A stretch of 13,174 nucleotides of DNA from JANXPZ01 sp034678345 (lineage in GTDB: Bacteria > Eisenbacteria > RBG-16-71-46), in the NCBI GenBank assembly GCA_034678345.1, contig JAXDBZ010000215.1, forward strand, positions 1 to 13,174, in the 5' to 3' direction. The stretch's first letter is position 1. Each line of letters starts with the position of its first letter. Position numbers and translations under genes: made by a program. The notes under the pieces are model-generated. The model was not told the DNA's origin. It did no database searches and was given only the letters and a program-made list of their open reading frames with translations. Of this stretch, positions 1 to 5,647 are shown in pieces.

Positions 1-9
1 AGGGAACTG

Positions 10-1095
10 TCAGCTCTCCAGCTTGAGCACGATGCGCAGGACGATCTCCTGCGCCGCGCCAGCCTTCACCGTCACCGGCACGACCACTTCCCCGGCCGCC
101 GGTCTGGCTCCCGCCGCCGGCGCGACCACCGTCGCGGTAGACGCCACGGTCGTGGGCGCGGCCACGGTCGCGGCCGGCGTCGGCGCCGCCACCGGCTTCG
201 GTCGCGGCGTCACGGGACCGTCACCGGAGACGGACTGGGCCGGCACGGCCGGCGCGGGCGGAACGCCCGCCGCGGCCGCCACGGCCTTCGCTCGCTGCGG
301 GCTCTCGCCCGGCAGGCTGATCTCGCGTCCGTAGTCCAGCGTGGCCGCCATCTCCATCGGTGGCGGCGTCTCCTGGACCTCGCGCGCGATGGCCGCCGCG
401 GGCGCCATCGGTGGCGGAGCCTGGGTCCGGGCGGCCTCGGGCCGCGCCGGAGCGGCTTCGCCGGCCGGCGCCGGACGCGAAGCGGCCGACGCGAACGGGG
501 TGCGGCGCAGGTCCTTCGTGACCTTCTCCATGAGCAGATGCGACACGCCACGGAAGGTCTCGAAGACCCCCTTGCCGGTCGTCGCCACCGCCTCGAAGCT
601 CGGGACCTTGCCCCCCGGGTTCAGCTCGGCGTTCAGCTCGTCCACCGAATAGACGTTCGGCAGGTCGCGCTTGTTGTACTGGATGACCCAGGGGATCTCC
701 TCGAGGCTCAGCCCGTACTCGGCGAGGTTCGCCTTCAGGTTGGCGAGACTGTCCTTGTTCTCCTCCATCTTGCCGACCTCGCTGTCGGCCACGAAGACGA
801 TGGCGTCCGCGCCCTTGAGCACGAGCTTGCGGGTGGCGTTGTAGAACACCTGGCCCGGCACCGTGTAGAGCAGGAAGCGCGTCTTGAACCCCATGATCTC
901 GCCCAGGTCGAGGGGCAGCAGATCGAAGAACAGGGTCCGGTCGGACTGGGTCTTCATGCTGACCATCTTGCCGCGGCTGGTATCGGGCACCGCCTCGTAG
1001 ATGGCCTCGAGGTTCGTGGTCTTGCCGCTCAAGCCCGCCCCGTAATAGACGAGCTTGGCGTTGATCTCCTTGCCCGAATAGCTCACCACAACCAC
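10..1095 (-). CDS. mglA: MglA-type small Ras-like GTPase with a long Ala/Pro-rich C-terminal tail
   Basis: 361 residues. MglA GTPases set cell polarity and drive gliding or pilus switching, normally with the GAP MglB. Residues 1-199 are a complete MglA domain: P-loop GAGLSGKTT at 19-27, switch II TVPGQ at 78-82 and the guanine motif NKRD at 141-144. With the GTG start at 1095, numbering coincides with Myxococcus xanthus MglA (G21, T78 replacing the usual Asp, catalytic Q82), which supports this start over the GTG at 1122. An AGGAGG lies 8 nt upstream. Residues about 200-361 are an extra low-complexity Ala/Pro/Thr/Val tail, absent from the roughly 195-residue classical protein. The tail ends in an alternating hydrophobic segment (about 336-361, QEIVLRIVLKLES at the end) that looks like one or two beta strands. 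No mglB or roadblock gene is adjacent. The stop lies 10 bp from the window edge, so downstream partners cannot be seen. Family certain; function of the tail unknown. Confidence 0.95.
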   Translation of the reverse strand: MVVVSYSGKEINAKLVYYGAGLSGKTTNLEAIYEAVPDTSRGKMVSMKTQSDRTLFFDLLPLDLGEIMGFKTRFLLYTVPGQVFYNATRKLVLKGADAIVFVADSEVGKMEENKDSLANLKANLAEYGLSLEEIPWVIQYNKRDLPNVYSVDELNAELNPGGKVPSFEAVATTGKGVFETFRGVSHLLMEKVTKDLRRTPFASAASRPAPAGEAAPARPEAARTQAPPPMAPAAAIAREVQETPPPMEMAATLDYGREISLPGESPQRAKAVAAAAGVPPAPAVPAQSVSGDGPVTPRPKPVAAPTPAATVAAPTTVASTATVVAPAAGARPAAGEVVVPVTVKAGAAQEIVLRIVLKLES

Positions 1096-1103
1096 GGCGC
1101 GTC

Positions 1104-1109
1104 CCTCCT
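1104..1109 (-). promoter_or_regulatory. Shine-Dalgarno sequence that fixes the mglA start
   Basis: AGGAGG on the minus strand, 8 nt before the GTG at 1095. The longer in-frame GTG at 1122 would place this motif inside the gene, so the shorter start is preferred. Confidence 0.75.
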
Positions 1110-1391
1110 GGTGCGACCCCACCCTGTCACGAGACCGATTCCCATGGAGCCCCTTGCCGCCCTTTCTCCACAGGGACCTCGAGGGCGGACGACCGGTCCG
1201 GTGCGTCCCGGGCGCAAAGGTCCGGGACCAGGACCGACGGAGCCGCCGGATGGGGTCGCCACGCTGGTCGAAGCACCTCGCGTCATCCGCCCGGCCCGGG
1301 CGGTCGCCCGTTGGCGGGGCCGGCTTCCCTGACGGCGCGTGGCGCCACCCTTCCGAATGGCTTATCGGCCCACCCGGCGCCCGGCCTTAGC

Positions 1392-1430
1392 AAAAAGCGC
1401 GGCGTGCCGCCCGGCCCGACCCGGGCCGGG
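1392..1430 (-). terminator. Paired hairpins followed by T5, probable intrinsic terminator
   Basis: Read on the minus strand: a perfect 9-bp stem (CGGGCCGGG pairing with CCCGGCCCG, 1410-1418/1422-1430, 3-nt loop), then a perfect GCGGC/GCCGC dyad (1399-1410), then GC and five T (1392-1396). It is the only T run next to a hairpin in this gap, so it fits a backup rho-independent terminator about 100 bp past the stop of the 140-residue gene. Confidence 0.5.
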
Positions 1431-1459
1431 GACGGACCGCAGGATCATCGGGAAACGCG

Positions 1460-1489
1460 CCGTCGGGCGCCCGGGACGGCGCCCGACGG
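1460..1489 (-). terminator. Perfect 12-bp hairpin 41 bp after the 140-residue gene
   Basis: CCGTCGGGCGCC and GGCGCCCGACGG (1460-1471 and 1478-1489) form a perfect stem with a 6-nt loop. On the minus strand it is followed by GCGCGTTTCCC, so only a short T run. Position and strength fit a terminator for the gene ending at 1531. Confidence 0.6.
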
Positions 1490-1530
1490 GACAGGACCCT
1501 GCCTGGGGACGGAAGGGCCCGGCGGCCCGG

Positions 1531-1953
1531 TCAGGGACCGACCTCGACCGGGGCGCTCTCGCGGTGCAGCCAGATGCCCGGCCGCTCCCGCAGGTGGGGC
1601 TGCAGGCGGCCGCCCTCTTCCTGATAGTGGCTCAGGAAGATGCGCTTCAGCTCCTCGCAGCGGTCGCTGGCGAAGTAGCGGCGGGCCCGCGTGAACATGC
1701 CGTCGCGCTCCGAGTAGACGAAGGCCGTGACCTCGGTGACCCGCTCGTACTGCGCCTCGCCGTAGGCCGTGTCCGGCGAGTCCTCCATGTCGAGCCAGAG
1801 CGAGGCCCGGGGCTCGAGCACCTCGAAGTCGTGCTTGTGGACCATGAGGTACTCCCACAGACCGAAGATCTCGAGGGGCACGAAGCGCTCCGTCGTCGGT
1901 CCGGTGCTTCCCACGCGGCGGATCTCGCAGCGCATGATCTTCTGACTGCCCAT
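1531..1953 (-). CDS. Unrecognised 140-residue soluble protein
   Basis: I do not recognise a family. The protein is charged, has no signal peptide, membrane segment or cysteine-pair motif, and reads as mixed alpha/beta. Features include an N-terminal MRCEIRRVG strand-like stretch after MGSQKI, an aromatic segment with FGLWEYLMVHKHDF (about 29-42), and a helical RCEELKRIFLSHYQEE region (about 98-113) before a Pro/Arg-rich end. The start is well supported: ATG at 1953, GGGAGG about 8 nt upstream, and a good promoter at 2010-2038 giving a leader of about 50 nt. It is transcribed divergently from the acyltransferase operon and ends before a strong hairpin, so it is probably monocistronic. Its reading frame shows normal high-GC codon bias, which supports a real gene. 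Confidence 0.85.
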   Translation of the reverse strand: MGSQKIMRCEIRRVGSTGPTTERFVPLEIFGLWEYLMVHKHDFEVLEPRASLWLDMEDSPDTAYGEAQYERVTEVTAFVYSERDGMFTRARRYFASDRCEELKRIFLSHYQEEGGRLQPHLRERPGIWLHRESAPVEVGP

Positions 1954-2009
1954 GATGCTTCCCTCCCGGCAGGTCGGGTGGCTGACCGGCGTCCGGCACG
2001 TCTCCCGCC

Positions 2010-2038
2010 ATCCTAGGCCCCGGCCCCCACCCGGTCAA
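2010..2038 (-). promoter_or_regulatory. Sigma-70-type promoter of the 140-residue gene
   Basis: Minus strand: -35 TTGACC (2033-2038, 5/6 match), exact 17-bp spacer, -10 TAGGAT (2010-2015, 4/6). The -10 lies 56 bp upstream of the ATG at 1953. Confidence 0.7.
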
Positions 2039-2116
2039 CGGTTTCGGTGCGCGCAAGTGCCTGCCGCGCCTCGGTCTGGGAGCATCGCGGCCGGCCGGCG
2101 CCGGGTCCGGCGAGGC

Positions 2117-2146
2117 TTGACAGCCCTTCCGCACGGAAAGTAGTTT
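2117..2146 (+). promoter_or_regulatory. Promoter of the acyltransferase-glycosyltransferase-MFS operon
   Basis: Perfect -35 TTGACA (2117-2122), then 18 bp, then TAGTTT (2141-2146, weak -10, 3/6; GTAGTT with a 17-bp spacer is the alternative). It ends about 54 bp before the ATG at 2201. The -35 boxes of this promoter and the divergent one at 2010-2038 are about 80 bp apart, so the two genes share a compact control region. Confidence 0.65.
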
Positions 2147-2200
2147 CGGCTCGCTCCGCCCGCCGGCAGTACCGGTCCGCAGCAGGGAGTGGGGAACGGG

Positions 2201-3094
2201 ATGTCTCGACTCGTCTACGGCTGGCTCACCGCCCTCATCGCGGGCATGCCCCTCGCCCTGGGCTATGCCCTGGCCGACCTCCTGACCGAGGTCCATTTCC
2301 GCTTCTTCCCCGCCCGCCGCCATGCCGCCCTGACCAACCTGGCGGTCATGATGCCCCGGGCGACGCGCCGCGAGCGGATCCGGGTCGTGCGCCGCATGAT
2401 GCGCAGCTACAACCGCATGATGTTCGAGTTCTTCCGCCTCCCCCACCTGACCCGCCAGGACCTGCTGCGCTCCGTCGAGGTCGTGGGCCGGGAGCACCTC
2501 GAGCAGGCGGTGGCGCGCGGCCGGGGGGTCATCCTGACCTGCACCCACATCGGGAACTGGGAGCTGGCGGCGGTCGTCCTCGCCCACTGGGGCTACACCG
2601 TCCACGCGGTGGCGGGCGTCCAGCTGAACCGCTGGCTGGGTCCCGCGGTCCGTGACACCAAGCTGGAGCTGGCGATCCACACCATCGCCCCCGAGGACGG
2701 CTTCCGCAAGCTGCTCCGCGCCCTCGAGCACAACGACCTGGTGGCCCTGATGGTGGACGGCGACATCTTCAGCCACGGGGTGCCGGTCGAGTTCTTCGGG
2801 CGCGAGATGCGCTTCCCCACTGGCCCCGGCGTGCTGGCCCAGCGCACCGGCGCCCTGATCATCTCCGGCTACTGCGAGCGGCTCGAGCCCGGCCGCTTCC
2901 GCGTCGTCATGGAGCCCGCCCTCGATCCCGCGCGCTTCCCGCACACCGCGGCCGTGAACGCCGCGGTGGCCGCCTCGTCCGAGCGGCACATCCGGTCGCA
3001 CCTCGACCAGTGGTGCATCTTCCGGCCCATGTGGGAGGCCTCCCCCGCCGCCGAGTCCGAGGCGGCCGGGGCCGCGCGGAGCGCCGAGGCGTGA
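2201..3094 (+). CDS. LpxL/HtrB/PatA-family membrane acyltransferase
   Basis: 297 residues, close to the usual 290-310 of the lysophospholipid acyltransferase (LpxL/HtrB) superfamily, which transfers a fatty acyl chain from acyl-ACP or acyl-CoA onto lipid A or, in PatA, onto phosphatidylinositol mannosides at the inner membrane. A hydrophobic anchor lies at about 5-28. The catalytic H-x4-D/E motif is HIGNWE (H116, E121). MVDGD (184-188) followed by VEFFGREMRFPTGPG fits the conserved second half of the fold. ATG at 2201 is chosen because it is preceded by AGGGAG/GGGGAA, matches the family's N-terminal length and makes the GTG at 2189 unnecessary. Its TGA overlaps the next gene's GTG (GTGA). The Ala/Glu-rich last 20 residues lie outside the fold. 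Substrate unresolved: the HxGNW(D/E) form and the following PimA-like gene resemble PatA, but an LpxL role in lipid A acylation is equally possible. Confidence 0.9.
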   Translation: MSRLVYGWLTALIAGMPLALGYALADLLTEVHFRFFPARRHAALTNLAVMMPRATRRERIRVVRRMMRSYNRMMFEFFRLPHLTRQDLLRSVEVVGREHLEQAVARGRGVILTCTHIGNWELAAVVLAHWGYTVHAVAGVQLNRWLGPAVRDTKLELAIHTIAPEDGFRKLLRALEHNDLVALMVDGDIFSHGVPVEFFGREMRFPTGPGVLAQRTGALIISGYCERLEPGRFRVVMEPALDPARFPHTAAVNAAVAASSERHIRSHLDQWCIFRPMWEASPAAESEAAGAARSAEA

Positions 3095-4281
3095 GGATCG
3101 GGATCGTCTCGCAGTCCTACTACCCGCGCTACGGCGGCGTCACCGAGCACGTCCACCACACCGCGGTCGAGCTGCGCCGGCGCGGCCACCAGGTCACCAT
3201 CATCACGAGCCGCTTCCGGCGCGGCGAGGCGCCCTCGGACTGCGAGGTCGAGCGCATCGGCTACAACCTGCTCATCCCCTTCAACGGCGCCTTCGTGGAC
3301 CTGGCGGTGGGCATCCGCCTGCGCCGCCAGTTCCGCAGCCTGCTGCGGCGGCATCGCTTCGACCTGGTGCACACCCACGCCCCGCTGGTGCCGACGCTGC
3401 CGCTCATCGCCGTCGAGACCGCCGAGTGCCCGCAGGTCGGGACCTTCCACACCACGAGCGGGCCGAGCCGCCTGATCGAGGCCTTCCGGGAGAAGCTGGC
3501 GCGGCGGATGGAGCGGCTCGACGCGCGCATCGCCGTTTCCGAGACGGCGCGCGACTTCGTGGCCCAGTACCTCCCCGGCGACTACATCGTCATCCCCAAC
3601 GGCGTGGACACCGACCGCTTCCACCCCGGCGTCGAGCCCTTCGCCGAGTGGCGCGATCCCGGCCGGGTGAACCTGCTCTTCGTGGGCCGCCTCGATCCCC
3701 GCAAGGGGGTGCAGGTGCTTCTCGACGCCATGCCCGAGGTCCTGGCGCGCACCGGCGGGCGGGCGCGCTTGCTGGTGGTGGGGGACTCCTACCTGCGCCG
3801 GCGCTTCGAGGCCTCCGTGGCGCCCGCGGCGCGGGAGCACGTGCGGTTCCTCGGGCACGTGTCGAGCCACGACCTGCCGCGCTGGTACGCGACCGGCGAC
3901 ATCTTCGTCTCCCCCGCCCTGGGTCACGAGAGCTTCGGCATCGTGCTCGCCGAGGGCATGGCGGCGGAGCGCGCCGTGGTCGCCTCGGACATCCCCGGCT
4001 ACCGCAGCGTCGTGCAGCCGGGCGTCAACGGACTGGTCTCGCCCCCGGGCGACGTCTCCGCCCGGGCCGCGACCCTGGCCGGCCTGGTCGCGGACGCCGA
4101 CCGCCGTGCCGAGTTGGCCCGCAACGGCCGGGCGCGGGCGCTGGAATTCGCCTGGCCGCGGGTCACCGACCGTATCGAGGCGGTGTACCGCGACGTGCTC
4201 GCCCGGCGGGGAGGAGCCCGGCCCGGACCGGCCGGCGCCTCCGCCCCGGCCGCGGAAGCCCCCGCGTCCGCGCGGGTCTGA
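3091..4281 (+). CDS. GT4-family (GT-B fold) glycosyltransferase, PimA-like
   Basis: 396 residues. GT4 retaining enzymes move a sugar from a nucleotide- or lipid-linked donor onto lipid or glycan acceptors at the cytoplasmic face. The N-terminal Rossmann half opens MRIGIVSQSYYPRYGGVTEH with the glycine-rich acceptor loop (GGV at 15-17) and HTH at 94-96. The C-terminal half has FVGRLDPRKG (197-206), with the Arg and Lys that contact donor phosphates, and the E-x7-E motif ESFGIVLAE (E280, E288). The start is the GTG at 3091, overlapping the upstream TGA and giving the canonical MRIG beginning; longer in-frame extensions would be low-quality sequence. Residues 373-396 are an Ala/Pro-rich tail. 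The overlap with the acyltransferase implies translational coupling. The opening resembles PimA-type and other GT4 enzymes, but donor and acceptor cannot be read from the sequence. Confidence 0.93.
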   Translation: MRIGIVSQSYYPRYGGVTEHVHHTAVELRRRGHQVTIITSRFRRGEAPSDCEVERIGYNLLIPFNGAFVDLAVGIRLRRQFRSLLRRHRFDLVHTHAPLVPTLPLIAVETAECPQVGTFHTTSGPSRLIEAFREKLARRMERLDARIAVSETARDFVAQYLPGDYIVIPNGVDTDRFHPGVEPFAEWRDPGRVNLLFVGRLDPRKGVQVLLDAMPEVLARTGGRARLLVVGDSYLRRRFEASVAPAAREHVRFLGHVSSHDLPRWYATGDIFVSPALGHESFGIVLAEGMAAERAVVASDIPGYRSVVQPGVNGLVSPPGDVSARAATLAGLVADADRRAELARNGRARALEFAWPRVTDRIEAVYRDVLARRGGARPGPAGASAPAAEAPASARV

Positions 4282-4286
4282 GCGCC

Positions 4287-5555
4287 ATGGCGGGGGGCGG
4301 GCCGGACCGCGCGCTGCTGCGGCAGAGGAACTTCGTCGCCCTCATCGGCGGGCAGCTCGTCTCCATCTCCGGCGAGCGCCTCACGCTCGCGGCGCTCTAC
4401 GGCCTGCTGCTCCACCACACCGGGACCTTCGCCGAGCGCGGCCAGTCGTCGCTCGTCCTGTGGATGCTGGGGATGGCCCAGCTCATGCCCGTGCTGCTCT
4501 TCTCGCCCTTCGCCGGCGCCTGGGTGGACCGCCGCAACCTCAAGCGGGTGATGATCGTCTCCGACACCCTGCGCGCCCTGCTCGTGGTCCTCATCCCGGT
4601 GAGCTACCTCGCCACCCGCAGCGTGTGGCCGGTCAACCTACTGGTCTTCCTGCTGTTCACCTGCAACGTGCTCTTCCTGCCGGCCAAGAGCGCCATCACG
4701 CCGGAGATCGTGCCGCCGAACCAGCTCCTGCTGGCCAACGCCCTGCTGGCCGGCGCCGGCGTCGCCGGCACCGTGCTGGCCGTGCTGGGCGGCTGGGTGG
4801 TGGATCACTGGGGCTGGGGACCGGCGCTCTACATCAACGGCGTGACCTACCTCGTCTCGGTCGCCTCCCTCCTGCTCATCCGCTACCGGCCGGCGCCGCG
4901 CACCGAATCGCGGGAGCGAGTCTCGGCGTGCGGCTACCTGCACGAGGTGGCCGAGGGCTGGCGGCTGGTGCGCACCACCCCGGTGCTGGTGCTGGCGCTG
5001 ACGGCGCTGGGAGCGGTGTGGGCGGGCGGCGGCGTGGCCCACGTGACCGCCACGCAGCACATCGCCCTGGCGGCGGGCGCGGAGGCCGGCACGGAGCGGA
5101 TGATGGCCCTCATGGCCGTCGTCGGCCTCGGCAGCGCCTTCGGCATCTGGTGGCTGAACGCGCGCGGCCGCGCCTACCCGCGCCACGTGGTCCTCGCCGG
5201 GGGCCTGGTGCTGGCCGCGGCGGGACTCGCCTGCTTCGCCGTCTCGAGCCGCTTCGCCGTCTTCACCGGGGCGGCGTTGCTCGTCGGCCTGGGCGCGGCC
5301 CCGGCCTTCGTGCTGCCGGAGACCATGCTGCAGCAGGGGGCCGAGACGCGTCAGCGCGGCCGCGTCTTCAGCGCGCGCGACTTCCTCATGCGCCTGATGC
5401 TGCTCGGCGGCACGAGCCTGGCCGGGCTCGCCACGCCGCTCGCGGGCACGGGCAACACCCTGCTGCTGGCGGCCGGGATCATCGTCCTGGCGGCCCTCGG
5501 CGCGTTCTGGCTCGGCCACCGCGCGGCGGCGGCCGCCCCGTCGCCGCACGCCTGA
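4287..5555 (+). CDS. 12-TM major facilitator superfamily exporter (EntS/MFS_3-like)
   Basis: 422 residues with about twelve hydrophobic segments (first ones near 16-43 and 57-78, last near 391-410). Motif A between TM2 and TM3 reads FAGAWVDRRNLKRV (76-89; D81, R82), the MFS_3/enterobactin-exporter form. A cytoplasmic loop rich in Arg/Glu (about 200-225) separates the halves, and HRAAAAAPSPHA forms a short soluble tail. Proton-driven efflux of a small molecule is the family norm; the substrate is unknown. It starts 5 bp after the glycosyltransferase stop with no strong Shine-Dalgarno, so translation is probably coupled, and it is the last gene before a strong terminator. Its place behind lipid-modifying genes could mean export of a glycolipid or defence against a compound, but co-transcription alone does not prove a shared pathway. 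Confidence 0.92.
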   Translation: MAGGGPDRALLRQRNFVALIGGQLVSISGERLTLAALYGLLLHHTGTFAERGQSSLVLWMLGMAQLMPVLLFSPFAGAWVDRRNLKRVMIVSDTLRALLVVLIPVSYLATRSVWPVNLLVFLLFTCNVLFLPAKSAITPEIVPPNQLLLANALLAGAGVAGTVLAVLGGWVVDHWGWGPALYINGVTYLVSVASLLLIRYRPAPRTESRERVSACGYLHEVAEGWRLVRTTPVLVLALTALGAVWAGGGVAHVTATQHIALAAGAEAGTERMMALMAVVGLGSAFGIWWLNARGRAYPRHVVLAGGLVLAAAGLACFAVSSRFAVFTGAALLVGLGAAPAFVLPETMLQQGAETRQRGRVFSARDFLMRLMLLGGTSLAGLATPLAGTGNTLLLAAGIIVLAALGAFWLGHRAAAAAPSPHA

Positions 5556-5577
5556 GCCGTCGTCCGGCGGCTCCAAG

Positions 5578-5615
5578 ACGACCGGCGGTCACCCCGAGGG
5601 GTGACCGCCGGTCGT
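5578..5615. terminator. Strong bidirectional hairpin between convergent MFS and protease genes
   Basis: CGACCGGCGGTCACCCC (5579-5595) and its exact complement (5598-5614) are separated by GA; an added A-T pair makes 18 bp. It is followed by TTC on the plus strand and CTT on the minus strand, with no real T run. Lying 23 bp after the MFS stop and 33 bp after the protease stop, it serves both genes. Confidence 0.8.
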
Positions 5616-5647
5616 TCACCCGGTGCGGCCCGGGACGGGCCGGCCGC

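Larger units (their letters stand above)
1096..1530. other. 435-bp gap between mglA and the 140-residue gene
   Basis: No convincing gene. Open frames crossing it are random high-GC frames that run into neighbouring genes. The half next to the 140-residue gene holds a series of hairpins (1392-1489, listed separately). The half next to mglA should carry the mglA promoter, but I found no hexamer pair of acceptable quality on the minus strand. The only A+T-richer spot (about 1355-1396) has a TTGCTA and a GATAAG 21 bp apart, which is too far. Small dyads such as GGCGC-CAC-GCGCC near 1334-1346 have no clear role. Confidence 0.6.

Noticed and set aside
143..170. Short direct repeat GCCACGGTCG (143-152 and 161-170)
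   Set aside because: It lies in the low-complexity tail-coding part of mglA and reflects repeated Ala/Thr/Val codons, not a mobile or regulatory repeat.
1140..1160. Possible sigma-54 site (TGG near TTGC) upstream of mglA
   Set aside because: The spacing is about 2 nt too short and it lies on the strand opposite to mglA.
1355..1396. Candidate mglA promoter TTGCTA with GATAAG
   Set aside because: The 21-bp spacing is too long and the T run belongs more naturally to the terminator-like hairpin.
1445..3001. A minus-strand open frame of 518 codons across the 140-residue gene and the acyltransferase
   Set aside because: It overlaps two supported genes and the divergent promoter region, and its composition is that of a shadow frame.
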